Of a DNA stretch of 64,000 nucleotides, positions 18,979-28,485 are shown in pieces. The position numbers and the translations under genes were made by a program. Location of the stretch: contig NZ_JAGGNV010000026.1 in NCBI RefSeq assembly GCF_018614955.1, forward strand, positions 124,001-188,000, in the 5' to 3' direction. Every line of letters starts with the position of its first letter. Position 1 is the stretch's first letter. The notes under the pieces were generated by a model. It was not told the DNA's origin and did not search any database. It saw nothing but the letters and a program-made list of their open reading frames with translations. The DNA is from Variovorax paradoxus. GTDB taxonomy: Bacteria > Pseudomonadota > Gammaproteobacteria > Burkholderiales > Burkholderiaceae_C.

Positions 18979-20720
18979 GGGCGTCGACTTCGACCGCGCA
19001 CCGGTCCGACGCAGCGGGTGCTGCCGCGATGTTCGATACCGAGAGCTTGTACAACCGTAGAGCTGATAAGCGGTGGGATAGGGTGTGTGTCGGCGACATC
19101 ACCGAGCGGATGACCTGGAGCCGCCCCGACGACGTGGCGATCGTGGGATGGGAAGGGGCCTACTCGTCACCTGAATTCGCCAGCCTGACGTGGCGCAAGG
19201 CCGACGAACTCGCAAACCGGGTCGCAAACATGCTTCTGGACCACGGCCTGCGGCGCGGCGACCGGCTGATGCTTGCCTGCGAGAACTCCGTGGAGGCCTT
19301 TGTCGCGAAGCTCGGCGCGGCGAAGGTCGGCGTCGTGGCGGCCTCCTTGAATCCGGCATTCGCACCGGATGTGGTCCGGTATCTCGCGCTGCATCTTTCG
19401 CCGTCCTTCGTGATCGTGGATGGAGGGACGCGACCGGAGGTCGTCGAGGCCCTCGAGGGCGCAGGCGCGCCTGTAAACGTCACGATACGCATCGATGGTG
19501 AGGTGTTTGCCGGGTCTGCCGATTTCGCGGCTGAAGTGGCGCGACATTCATCAGTCGAGCCGGTGGCGACGGTGCATGGCGACGACATCTGGGAGATTCT
19601 CTTCACGTCGGGAACTACGGCGATGCCCAAGGCGGTGATGTTGTCCCACACCTATGCCTACCTGGCTGCGCACGGGTTCGCGCTGTCTTTCACTCGAGGC
19701 GTCGACATCGAGTCGCACGTCACGCTCGTCGCCTTCCTGCCTGTGGTCTATCACATCGGCGACCAGATCCTGTCGCTGCCAGCCCTGGTAGCCGGCGGCA
19801 AGCTGGTCATCGGGCGTCGTTCGGACGCACAGGGGACTGCACAGGCCGTCATCGCGCACCGCGCTACCGCCGTCTGGGGTGGCTCGCCGCAGTCGGTCAA
19901 GCAGATCAGCGTCGAGCTCGAAGCGCTCGCGCCCGCAGAAAAGACGCTGAGCGTCATCGTGTACGGCTGGGGCGCGGTCGAGCCGCCGGTGCTGGCCCGG
20001 CTGGAGTCTGTGGCGCGCTCGGGCTTTCAACTCGTGGGAATCTTCGGGCAGACCGAGTCGATCAGCTGTCACCGCTTTTGGCCGGTCGTCCAGCGCGAGA
20101 AATTCGAGTCCGCCGGCAGCACGGTCAACTACGTCGGTGTGCCCAGCCCCCTGCTGGCGTCGACCGTATTCGATGTGGACGGCAACGATCTGGTTTTGCA
20201 GGGCGTGACCGGGGTTGCGGGTGAGGCTGTCTACCGCTCGCCCGTGACCATGGCCGGCTACTACCGCGACCCCGAAGCCACAGCTCAGGCCTTCTCCGGT
20301 GGCTGGTTCCATTCCGGCGACAGCTGCCTGGTGGGCGAGGACGGCATGCGCACCATGGTCGACCGCTACAAGGACATCATTAAGTCAGGCGGCGAGAACG
20401 TCTCCAGCCTGCGCGTGGAGGCACGCCTGCATGCCCATCCCGCCGTGCTGAAGGCAGCGGTAGTGGGCCTGGCGCACGCGCGATGGGGCGAAGCTGTGAC
20501 AGCCTTCGTCGTCCCGCGCACCCCTGACTTGACGGGGGACGAACTGCTGGTCTGGGCCCGTGCAGGCCTGGCTGGATTCGAGTCGCCCAAGCGCGTGGTC
20601 TTCGTCGAGGCGCTGCCGGAAACGGTGGGCGGCAAGGTCATGAAGTACAGGTTGCGCACGCAATGGGCTGACCTGTACGCCGAGCGCGCTTCGTCTTCCT
20701 CTTTCATTCAAAACGCATGA
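18975..20720 (+). CDS. AMP-dependent acyl-CoA ligase
   Basis: This 581-residue adenylate-forming enzyme has the A3 loop FTSGTTAMPKA, IFGQTES, the HSGD motif and DRYKDIIKSGGENV. The ATG that overlaps the hot-dog gene by four bases was chosen; an internal ATG at 19029 (MFDTESLY) would remove an 18-residue Ser/Ala-rich leader and is a reasonable alternative. It is the third of six ligases of this superfamily in the window, which suggests several acids enter the pathway or that later intermediates are re-activated. The substrate is not known. Confidence 0.88.
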   Translation: MRASTSTAHRSDAAGAAAMFDTESLYNRRADKRWDRVCVGDITERMTWSRPDDVAIVGWEGAYSSPEFASLTWRKADELANRVANMLLDHGLRRGDRLMLACENSVEAFVAKLGAAKVGVVAASLNPAFAPDVVRYLALHLSPSFVIVDGGTRPEVVEALEGAGAPVNVTIRIDGEVFAGSADFAAEVARHSSVEPVATVHGDDIWEILFTSGTTAMPKAVMLSHTYAYLAAHGFALSFTRGVDIESHVTLVAFLPVVYHIGDQILSLPALVAGGKLVIGRRSDAQGTAQAVIAHRATAVWGGSPQSVKQISVELEALAPAEKTLSVIVYGWGAVEPPVLARLESVARSGFQLVGIFGQTESISCHRFWPVVQREKFESAGSTVNYVGVPSPLLASTVFDVDGNDLVLQGVTGVAGEAVYRSPVTMAGYYRDPEATAQAFSGGWFHSGDSCLVGEDGMRTMVDRYKDIIKSGGENVSSLRVEARLHAHPAVLKAAVVGLAHARWGEAVTAFVVPRTPDLTGDELLVWARAGLAGFESPKRVVFVEALPETVGGKVMKYRLRTQWADLYAERASSSSFIQNA

Positions 20721-20754
20721 CGGGGATCTGCCCCCGTCACCACCGGAGCACTGC

Positions 20755-21591
20755 ATGACAACCCGAAATCTCACAGGAAAAGTCGCCGTGGTCAGCGGCT
20801 CGGGCCGCGGCATCGGCCGCGCCCTGGCGCTCAAGCTCGCGGCCGAGGGTGCACGCGTGGTCGTCAACGACCTGGACCGCGACGTGGCCGAGCAGGCCGC
20901 GAAAGACATCCAGGCCGCCGACGGCGAGGCCGTGGCCTGCTGGGGCAACGTCACCGCGCCCGACTTCGCCGACCGCTTCATCAAGACCGCAGTCGATACC
21001 TACCAAGGACTCGACGTCATTGTCAACAACGCGGGCTATACCTGGGACAACGTGATCCAGAAGATGACCGACGAGCAGTGGTACGCCATGCTTGACTGCC
21101 ACCTGACGGCACCGTTTCGCATCCTGCGTGCCGCGCAGCCGGTGCTGCGCTCGCTGGTCAAGGCCGACCAGGAGGCCGGCGTGGTGAACTACCGCAAGGT
21201 GGTCAATATCTCTTCCATTGCCGGGCTCGGTGGCAACGCGGGTCAGGCCAACTACGCGGCCGCCAAGGCCGGCGTCACGGGGTTGACCAAGGCGCTCTCC
21301 AAGGAATGGGGTCGGCTGAATGTCAACGTGAACACGGTGGCTTTCGGCCTGATCCACACGCGCCTGACCGAGGCCACGGCCGACGCCAACGCCCAGATCA
21401 GCGTGGAAGGCCGCGACATCAAGGTTGGCGTGAATTCCGGCCTGATGAAGGCGATGGAAGTGCAGATCCCGCTGGGCCGCGGTGGTACGCCTGAAGAAGC
21501 CGCGGGTGCGGTTTATCTCTTCTGCACACCCGAGTCCAACTACATCTCCGGCCAGACCATCGTCTGCGGCGGTGGTTTCACGCTCGCCTGA
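20755..21591 (+). CDS. Short-chain dehydrogenase, 3-hydroxyacyl-CoA dehydrogenase-like
   Basis: This 278-residue SDR has the nucleotide motif GSGRGIG and a complete Ser-Tyr-Lys set: NISSIAG followed by ANYAAAKAGV. It resembles FabG-like oxidoreductases that oxidise 3-hydroxyacyl-CoA. In this operon it would supply the 3-keto intermediate for the SCP2 thiolase. It lies 34 bases after the ligase and 10 bases before livG of module B, so the catabolic genes and the second transporter are probably one long transcript. Confidence 0.87.
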   Translation: MTTRNLTGKVAVVSGSGRGIGRALALKLAAEGARVVVNDLDRDVAEQAAKDIQAADGEAVACWGNVTAPDFADRFIKTAVDTYQGLDVIVNNAGYTWDNVIQKMTDEQWYAMLDCHLTAPFRILRAAQPVLRSLVKADQEAGVVNYRKVVNISSIAGLGGNAGQANYAAAKAGVTGLTKALSKEWGRLNVNVNTVAFGLIHTRLTEATADANAQISVEGRDIKVGVNSGLMKAMEVQIPLGRGGTPEEAAGAVYLFCTPESNYISGQTIVCGGGFTLA

Positions 21592-21601
21592 GCAAGACGA
21601 C

Positions 21602-22390
21602 ATGAGCAGTACCTCGCAAGCCACCGGCAACGTGATCGACGTGCGCGATGTCACGCTGCGATTCGGTGGTGTGACCGCGCTGGAAAAGCTCACCATCGAG
21701 GTGCGCGCCGATGAGCTCGTCGCGCTGATCGGGCCAAATGGCGCCGGGAAGAGTTCCTTCCTCAACGTGCTTTCTGGTTTCTACCGGCCGCAGGTCGGCA
21801 GCATCCATTACAAGGGCCAAGACATCGGCGGATGGCCGGTGCACCGCGTGGCGGTGTCAGGCATGGCGCGCACCTTTCAGGGTACGCACTTGCTGGGGCG
21901 CATGAGCGTGATCGACAACATCATGGTTGGCCGCTTCGCACACATGAAAACCAGCCTGCTGCAGGCCTTCACGTACTTTCCGTTCACGCATCGTGAGGAG
22001 GTGCACCACCGAGAGAAGGCCGAGGAGATCATTGATTTCCTCGAAATCGAGCACATCCGCCACCAGCCTGTCGGCACGCTGGGCTACGGCATGCGCAAGC
22101 GCGTGGACCTCGGGCGTGCGCTGGCCACCGATCCGCAGGTGCTCTTGCTCGACGAGCCGATGGCCGGCATGAACGCCGAAGAGAAGGAGGATCTTGCGCG
22201 TTTCATCCTCGATGTGCGCGAGTTCAAGAAGATCCCGGTGGTTCTGGTCGAGCACGACATGGGCGTGGTAATGGACATCGCCGACCGCGTGGTCGTTCTG
22301 AACTTCGGCCGCAAGATCGCGCAGGGCACGCCCGATGAGGTGCAGAACAACCCGGAAGTGATTTCCGCCTATCTGGGAGCCAAGGCATGA
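21602..22390 (+). CDS. livG: ABC transporter ATPase (LivG-like), module B
   Basis: This 262-residue ATPase has Walker A GPNGAGKSS and Walker B LLLDEPMAGMN. The signature region is the degenerate LGYGMRKRVDLGRAL. It begins the second six-gene transporter-ligase module and overlaps the ligase start by four bases. Its EPMAGMN-EEKE stretch matches the module A copy, supporting paralogy. The chosen ATG begins MSSTSQATGN; a longer in-frame opening lies inside the SDR gene. Confidence 0.92.
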   Translation: MSSTSQATGNVIDVRDVTLRFGGVTALEKLTIEVRADELVALIGPNGAGKSSFLNVLSGFYRPQVGSIHYKGQDIGGWPVHRVAVSGMARTFQGTHLLGRMSVIDNIMVGRFAHMKTSLLQAFTYFPFTHREEVHHREKAEEIIDFLEIEHIRHQPVGTLGYGMRKRVDLGRALATDPQVLLLDEPMAGMNAEEKEDLARFILDVREFKKIPVVLVEHDMGVVMDIADRVVVLNFGRKIAQGTPDEVQNNPEVISAYLGAKA

Positions 22391-24372
22391 AGCCGCAAAC
22401 CGTCCCCCAATGGCTGCTCTACAACAGCCGCGAACGCGCCCCGCTCGTCGGCCACCGCTACAAGCAGCGCGGAATCTGGCGCGAATACACCTGGCGGCAG
22501 ATCTACGAGAAGGTGCGCGGCGCGGCCTTCGGCCTGTTGGCGCAGGGCATCGAGCGTGGTCAGACCGTGATGGTTATCGGCGAGAACCGGCCCGAGATCT
22601 ACTGGGTCGAATGGGCAGCGATGGCCATCGGCGCGAAAACGGTGACGCTGTACCCGGACTCCTCCGAAGACGAGCTGCGCTACGTGGCCGACGACGCGGA
22701 GGTGGTCGCCATCTTCGCAGAGGACCAGGAACAGGTCGACAAGTCGCTCACCGCCTTGCCGCACTGCCCGCTGATCCGGGCGATCTTTTATTGCGAGCCC
22801 GGTGGCCTGTGGGACTACCGGCAGCCTAATCTCAGGAGCCTGGAGGCGCTGGTCGAAGGCGGCCTGTCGCTCGCGCGCGAATCCCCGCAGCGCATCGACC
22901 AGGAGATCGAGCGCGGCCAGACCGACGACATCGCACTGCTGGCCTACACCTCTGGCACGACCGGAAGTCCCAAAGGCGTGATCACGACGCACCGTGCGCT
23001 GCTCGACTGCGCCGAGCGGCTGCGGCGCGCACTGGAGATCCAGCCGCACAGCGAGTACCTCTCGTACATCCCGCTTTCGTGGGTGCCCGAGCAGTGGTTC
23101 GGCGTCACGCTGGGCATGTCGCTGCCGATGCGCGTGAACTTCGCCGAGCGGCCCGACCAGGTGCCGGAGGCGATCCGCGAACTGGCGGTCGACGTGATCG
23201 TGCTCGGGCCGCGCCAATGGGAGAACCTCGCCTCAGGCGTGTTCAGCCGCATGATCGATGCCGGCTGGTTGCGGCGCAAGATGGTCGAGTGGGCCCTGGC
23301 CGCCGGCAAGAAGGTGAACCTTGCCCGCATCGAGGGCGGCACGTCGACGCTGTCGGCGCGGCTGGCCAACGTCGTTGCCGAATGGAGCGTGTTGCGCGGC
23401 CTGCGCGACCAGTTGGGGTTGAAGCGCGTGAAGGTCGCGATCACGGGCGGTGCGGCGATGTCGCCCGACGTGGTGCGCCTTTTCGCGGGCATGGGCATTG
23501 CGCTGCGCAACATCTACGCCTGCAGCGAGTTCGGCATCGTGTCGGCTCACACCGGCGTGCAGTACGACCCTGAGACCATCGGCCTCCCGTTGACCGAGGC
23601 CACCGAGTGGGGCGAGGCGCTGCAGTGGCGCATCTCCGACGCCGGCGAACTGCAGTTGCGCGGTGGCGTCGGCTTCACCGGATACTGGAAGCGACCCGAT
23701 AAGACGGCCGAGAAGTATGACGGCGAGTGGTACCGCTCGGGCGATGCCGTGGGCCGCTCGCCCGCCTCGGAGCTCATCTACTACGACCGCGTGGAGCACA
23801 TGAGCGAGCTGCGCTCCGGCGCGAAATACCCCAAGCAGTTCATCGAGGTCCGGCTGCGCTTCTCTCCCTACATCAAGGAGGTGTTGGTCATCGGCAGCCA
23901 GCAGCATGACTTCGTGGTGGCGCTGGTGAACATCGACTACGTGGTGTTCGCGCGCTGGGCCGAGCAGCGCAACATCGGCTTCACCACCTTCACCGATCTG
24001 TCGCAGCGCCCGGAGATCGTCGAGCAGGTTGCGGCCGAAATCCGCGCCGTCAATGACAAGCTGGAACCCGCGGCCCGTGTGATGCGCTTCGCGAACCTGC
24101 CCAAGGAACTCGATGCAGACGAGGGCGAGCTCACGCGCACGCGCAAGCTCAAGCGCGAGTTCATCGAGGAGCGCTACCGCGATGTGGTCGATGCGCTGTA
24201 TGCGAACCAGCCCGAGCTCGACGTGTCGATTCCCGTGTGCTATCAGGATGGCCGCAGCGGCACGCTGCGCGCCGCGATGCGGCTCGGCACTGCCACCCAG
24301 TCGACTTCGGGCGCATCTGCCCGGCCACCTTTTCCCATCCTCTCCGCCCGTGAAGCCCAGGAGGTGCTCTGA
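22387..24372 (+). CDS. AMP-dependent acyl-CoA ligase embedded in ABC operon, module B
   Basis: This 661-residue large ligase is the module B counterpart of the one at 4087-6057. It has YTSGTTGSPKG, YACSEFG, YRSGD and the C-terminal TRTRKLKR. The A8 region reads YYDRVEHMSELRSGAKYPKQFIE, diverged from the usual GRxKD pattern, and the module A copy is also diverged there. The gene overlaps livG by four bases and shares one base with livH (TGATG). It would trap imported acid as a CoA ester at the membrane. Confidence 0.9.
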   Translation: MKPQTVPQWLLYNSRERAPLVGHRYKQRGIWREYTWRQIYEKVRGAAFGLLAQGIERGQTVMVIGENRPEIYWVEWAAMAIGAKTVTLYPDSSEDELRYVADDAEVVAIFAEDQEQVDKSLTALPHCPLIRAIFYCEPGGLWDYRQPNLRSLEALVEGGLSLARESPQRIDQEIERGQTDDIALLAYTSGTTGSPKGVITTHRALLDCAERLRRALEIQPHSEYLSYIPLSWVPEQWFGVTLGMSLPMRVNFAERPDQVPEAIRELAVDVIVLGPRQWENLASGVFSRMIDAGWLRRKMVEWALAAGKKVNLARIEGGTSTLSARLANVVAEWSVLRGLRDQLGLKRVKVAITGGAAMSPDVVRLFAGMGIALRNIYACSEFGIVSAHTGVQYDPETIGLPLTEATEWGEALQWRISDAGELQLRGGVGFTGYWKRPDKTAEKYDGEWYRSGDAVGRSPASELIYYDRVEHMSELRSGAKYPKQFIEVRLRFSPYIKEVLVIGSQQHDFVVALVNIDYVVFARWAEQRNIGFTTFTDLSQRPEIVEQVAAEIRAVNDKLEPAARVMRFANLPKELDADEGELTRTRKLKREFIEERYRDVVDALYANQPELDVSIPVCYQDGRSGTLRAAMRLGTATQSTSGASARPPFPILSAREAQEVL

Positions 24373-25253
24373 TGGAATTCCTGAACTACGTGATCAACGG
24401 CGTGTTGATCGGCCAGCTCTACGCGCTGCTGGCGCTCGGCTTTGTCGTGATCTACCGGGCCAGCAAGGTCTTCAATTTCGCGCAGGGCGAACTGATGCTG
24501 GTCGGCGCCTTCACGGTATGGACGTTGGTGATGGCCAGCGGGCTGCCGGCCGCGATCGCGGTCCCGCTCGCCTTCGTCTGTTCGCTGGCCTATGGCGTCA
24601 TCATCGAGCGCTTGTTCTTCTCCCGGCTGATTGGCGAGTCGGTGTTCTCGATGGTGATGGTCACCATTGGCCTGGTAATTCTGATCCGCGGCCTGATCCT
24701 CGTGGTCTGGGGTCCGATGGACCGGCAGTTCCCGGCGCTGCTGCCGCCCGCTCCGATCATCTTGGGCGAACTGATCCTGCCGACCTCACTGGCCATCGGC
24801 GCGGCGTTCACGGTGGCGCTGGCGGCGGCGCTGTGGTGGTTCTTCAATCGCTCGCGCTTTGGCCTCACGCTCACGGCAGTGGCGGAAGACCCGGCAACCG
24901 CGATCTCGATGGGTATTTCCGTCAAGCGCGCCACCACGCTCGCCTGGATGATGGGCGCGGCGATCTCCACACTGGGCGCCATCGTCTATCTCAACGGTCG
25001 CTCGCTCACGCTGGTGTCGGCCGAGATCGGACTGGCGGCGTTGCCGGTGGCGTTGTTTGCAGGGCTTGAGTCGATCTTCGGGCTGCTGCTTGCCGGCGCA
25101 GTCATGGGCGTGCTGCAGTCGTTGGTCAGCGCCTATGTGGACCCTGTGATCGGCGGTTCGGCCTCGACCATCGTGCCCTACGTTTTCATGCTGTTCATGC
25201 TGTTCGTTCGCCCCACAGGGTTGTTCGGATGGCGCGCGATCGAAAGGGTCTGA
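24372..25253 (+). CDS. livH: ABC transporter permease (LivH-like), module B
   Basis: This 293-residue membrane permease starts MEFLNYVINGVLIGQLYALL, with the LivH pattern of an amphipathic start and multiple hydrophobic segments. A GLESIFG motif takes the place of the usual GLDS ATPase-contact loop. The gene shares one base with the ligase stop and ends one base before livM. Gene order and spacing mirror module A exactly. Confidence 0.92.
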   Translation: MEFLNYVINGVLIGQLYALLALGFVVIYRASKVFNFAQGELMLVGAFTVWTLVMASGLPAAIAVPLAFVCSLAYGVIIERLFFSRLIGESVFSMVMVTIGLVILIRGLILVVWGPMDRQFPALLPPAPIILGELILPTSLAIGAAFTVALAAALWWFFNRSRFGLTLTAVAEDPATAISMGISVKRATTLAWMMGAAISTLGAIVYLNGRSLTLVSAEIGLAALPVALFAGLESIFGLLLAGAVMGVLQSLVSAYVDPVIGGSASTIVPYVFMLFMLFVRPTGLFGWRAIERV

Positions 25254-25254
25254 G

Positions 25255-26307
25255 ATGGATGCATCCGGTGTCTACTTCACCAGCTACGGTCGCGACCGTT
25301 CGCTGATCCGCACGCGCCCGCAATGGGCGGCGCTGGTGCTCTTTGTCATCGTCCTGCTGGCGTTGCCCTGGGTGGCGCCTGAGCGCTGGGTCAGCATGGG
25401 CTACACGATCTTCATCACCGCGGTGGCGGTGATCGGCCTGCAGATCTGCACCGGCTATGCCGGGCAGATCAACCTGGGGCAGTCGGCATTCATGGGCGTC
25501 GGCGCCTACGCCTGTGCGATCGCGGTGTCGCACTGGTCCTTTCCAGTGCCGTTGGCGTTGATCTTCGGCGGCGTGGCGGCGGCGGTGTTCGGATCGCTGT
25601 TCGGGTTGTCCGCGGCACGCATCAAGGGCTTCTACCTGGCGCTGACGACCATCGCTGCACAGGCGCTGTTCCACTTCTTCGCGCTCAACCTGCCGCGCGA
25701 CTGGTTCGGCGGGCCTGGCGGCGTGCACATGGAGGGTGCGACCGCCTTCGGCATCAACCTGGCGAACGACACGGCGATCTACTACTTCTCGTTCATCGTG
25801 CTGGTGATCATGACCTTCGGCGCCTTCGGCATCGTGCGCTCGCGGCACGGCCGTGCCTTCGAGGCGGTGCGCGACGACGATGTGGCGGCCGGCATGATGG
25901 GCATCGACGTGATGATGGCGAAGATGCGCGCATTCCTCGTCGGCGCCTTCTACGCCGGTATCGCGGGCGGGTTGTGGGCCATCGCGCTGCGGCACGTCTC
26001 GGTCGAGCAGTTCACCCTGTTCAGCTCGATCTGGCTGATCTCCATGATGATCGTCGGAGGGCTGGGTTCCATCGTCGGCGCTCTGGTCGGCACCGTGTTG
26101 ATCCAGCTCACGCGAGAAGCTGTCGCGAGCCTCGGAGCGTCGCTGTCGCAAGCTTTTCCGATCGTCGGCCAGGACATTGTTTTCGCAAGCATGAACGTGC
26201 TGCTCGGCACGGTCGTCATTCTGTTCCTGCTTTTCGAGCCCAAGGGCCTGATGCACCGCGTCAACACGGCCAAGCAGGCCTGGCGGCGCTGGCCCTTCCC
26301 TTATTGA
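25255..26307 (+). CDS. livM: ABC transporter permease (LivM-like), module B
   Basis: This 350-residue membrane permease has the LivM signature CTGYAGQINLGQSAFMG and later GGLGSIVG. It has an N-terminal cytoplasmic tail of about 25 residues before the first membrane segment. Its partner LivH is one base upstream. It ends 59 bases before the binding-protein gene, a gap also present in module A between livM and its binding protein. Confidence 0.92.
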   Translation: MDASGVYFTSYGRDRSLIRTRPQWAALVLFVIVLLALPWVAPERWVSMGYTIFITAVAVIGLQICTGYAGQINLGQSAFMGVGAYACAIAVSHWSFPVPLALIFGGVAAAVFGSLFGLSAARIKGFYLALTTIAAQALFHFFALNLPRDWFGGPGGVHMEGATAFGINLANDTAIYYFSFIVLVIMTFGAFGIVRSRHGRAFEAVRDDDVAAGMMGIDVMMAKMRAFLVGAFYAGIAGGLWAIALRHVSVEQFTLFSSIWLISMMIVGGLGSIVGALVGTVLIQLTREAVASLGASLSQAFPIVGQDIVFASMNVLLGTVVILFLLFEPKGLMHRVNTAKQAWRRWPFPY

Positions 26308-26366
26308 TTCGCTCTGCATCCCGACCGCGCGAAGACAGCTTTCTAGAAACCAACTGGAGACACACC

Positions 26367-27593
26367 ATGAGATTCACCGCACCCATCCGGTATGCCGCCG
26401 TCCTGGCGTTGCTCGGGCTCGCGCTGTCGGCGCCGACCCAGGCGCAGACCACCTACGTCGTGCCTTCGTTGTCTGACTTTTCAGGACCGTTCTCGACCGT
26501 GATGCCGTCCATCGGCGGTGGACGAGAGGCGGTCGTCAAATGGTGGAATGCCGAGGTCGGTGCCAAGCAGGGCATCGTGCTGCAGCTGAAAGCTTACGAC
26601 ACGCGCTTCGAGACTGCACAAACGGCCAGCCTGTGGCCCGGCATCCTGGCCGAGAAGCCGCTGGTCGGCTTCTCGCTGGCCGGCCCGGACACGGCCGCGC
26701 TGCAGCAGCGCCTGCCGAACGACAAGGTCGTGATGTTCAGCGCCTCGGCCAGCAACGGCTTCGCCTGGCGGCCCAACCAGTGGATCCTGTCGCTGCGGCC
26801 GACCTTCGCGCACGAGTTCGTCGGCTTCGTCGACTGGTTCCACAAGACCAAAGGCGAAGGCAAGCGTCCCGTGAAGGTGGCGATGGTGACCTCGGAATCG
26901 TCCCCGAGCTACGTCGATGTCGCCAAGGGCATGATCGCTTTTGCAAAGGCCAATCCGAAGGTGGTCGAGCTCGTCGAGGTCGTCTACGCGGAAGCGCAGC
27001 CAGCCGATCTGACGCTGCAGATGCGACGGGTGACCAACGCGGGCGCCGAAGTCATCCTCGCACCGGCGTCGATCCAGCAGGCGATCGCGATCAAGCGCGC
27101 GCTGGCCGCGTTGAACAAGAAGGTGCCGGTGGCATTTGCGATGCACAACGCTCCGACCTTCATCGCGAAGCCGATGGGCGGCATCCAGACGCTTGAGGGT
27201 GACTACGAAACGCAAGGCGGCGCGCTGTCCACCGACGACGACACCGAGGTCAAGCGCTTCTACGACATGCTGACTGCCAAGTACGGCCTGAAGGCGCCTT
27301 GGAACGGCGTCACCATTGGTGGCATCGCGCAGTCGCTGCTGCTGGTGCGCGCCGTCGAGGCGGCAGCGAAGAAGCACGGCCCCGACAAGCTGACCGGCGA
27401 GTTGATTCACACCACGCTGCTCGAGACGACCTTCACGAGTGCGAGCCTGCAAGGGTATGCGAGCGATATCAAGTACGACATTTCCGCGCCATTCCCGGCC
27501 ACCAACATCAAGGTGAACATCGGGACCGTGAAGGACGGCAAACTGGTGCCCGCCGTGCTCGGCTACGCGGTGCCGAAGATGGACCTCTGGTGA
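26367..27593 (+). CDS. ABC transporter substrate-binding protein (HAAT family), module B
   Basis: This 408-residue periplasmic binding protein starts with a Sec-type signal peptide MRFTAPIRYAAVLALLG ending at AQA-QTT. The mature part belongs to the Leu/Ile/Val-binding family. Unlike the module A protein it lacks a twin-arginine motif. The start was chosen at the signal peptide, with CTGGAG eight bases upstream. The ligand should be whatever the module B ligase activates, which is unknown. Confidence 0.92.
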   Translation: MRFTAPIRYAAVLALLGLALSAPTQAQTTYVVPSLSDFSGPFSTVMPSIGGGREAVVKWWNAEVGAKQGIVLQLKAYDTRFETAQTASLWPGILAEKPLVGFSLAGPDTAALQQRLPNDKVVMFSASASNGFAWRPNQWILSLRPTFAHEFVGFVDWFHKTKGEGKRPVKVAMVTSESSPSYVDVAKGMIAFAKANPKVVELVEVVYAEAQPADLTLQMRRVTNAGAEVILAPASIQQAIAIKRALAALNKKVPVAFAMHNAPTFIAKPMGGIQTLEGDYETQGGALSTDDDTEVKRFYDMLTAKYGLKAPWNGVTIGGIAQSLLLVRAVEAAAKKHGPDKLTGELIHTTLLETTFTSASLQGYASDIKYDISAPFPATNIKVNIGTVKDGKLVPAVLGYAVPKMDLW

Positions 27594-27597
27594 CAGC

Positions 27598-28455
27598 ATG
27601 ACGGAATCCGAGGTTTTGAAACGGCCGGCGACCCAGCGCGCATCGGATCCGCCGCGCGGCGAGCTGCTGGCGATAGAGAACCTGGAGGTTCTCTACGCCA
27701 AGGTCATCCTCGCGCTCAAGGGCGTGAACCTGAGGGTGGAGGAGGGGCGCTGCACCGTGCTGCTCGGGCCGAACGGCGCCGGAAAGAGCACGACCCTCAA
27801 GGCCATCTCGGGCATTCTGTCGATCGACGATGGCGCCGTGTCGGCGGGCAGCATCAGCTTCGGCGGCAAGCCCATCACCGGACTCGCCGCACTCGACACG
27901 GTGGCGCGCGGACTGATTCACGTGGTCGAAGGCCGCAAGGTTCTGCGCCACCTGAACGTGGAACAGAATCTTGTGATCGGCGGCCATCTCTTGCCCGGCA
28001 TGGCGAGCGTGCGCGAGCAGCTGGAGCTCGTCTACGCAACGATCCCGCGGCTCGCCGAGCTGCGCGACCGCACTTCCGGCTACCTCTCGGGCGGCGAGCA
28101 GCAGCAGTTGCTGATCGGACGCGCGCTGATGGGGAAGCCCAGGCTGATGCTCATCGACGAACCCTCGCTCGGCCTTGCACCGAAGATGATCGAGGAAATC
28201 TTCACGCTCCTCGCCAAGCTCAAGACGCAGGGGTTGTCGCTGCTCATCGTCGAGCAGAACGCGCAGGCGGCGCTGGCGTTGGCCGATCATGGCTACGTGA
28301 TGGAAGGAGGGCGCGTGGTACTCGAAGCGCCCGCCGAACAGTTGCGTGCGAACGAGGACATCCGCGAGTTCTATCTAGGCGTCAGCGGCGCGGGTGAGCG
28401 AAAAAATTACCGGGCCACAAAACACTACCGGCGTCGCAAGCGCTGGCTCGGCTGA
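27598..28455 (+). CDS. livF: ABC transporter ATPase (LivF-like), module B
   Basis: This 285-residue ATPase has GPNGAGKST, YLSGGEQQQLLIGRAL and LMLIDEPSLGLAP motifs of LivF. Compared with the module A copy it has an N-terminal extension of about 20 residues and a basic tail (RATKHYRRRKRW) beyond the usual EFYLG end. It closes module B four bases after the binding protein. The long tail may come from drift of the stop codon and is not a recognised domain. Confidence 0.92.
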   Translation: MTESEVLKRPATQRASDPPRGELLAIENLEVLYAKVILALKGVNLRVEEGRCTVLLGPNGAGKSTTLKAISGILSIDDGAVSAGSISFGGKPITGLAALDTVARGLIHVVEGRKVLRHLNVEQNLVIGGHLLPGMASVREQLELVYATIPRLAELRDRTSGYLSGGEQQQLLIGRALMGKPRLMLIDEPSLGLAPKMIEEIFTLLAKLKTQGLSLLIVEQNAQAALALADHGYVMEGGRVVLEAPAEQLRANEDIREFYLGVSGAGERKNYRATKHYRRRKRWLG

Positions 28456-28485
28456 CGAACTGTCTCTTCATTCACGGAATCACTC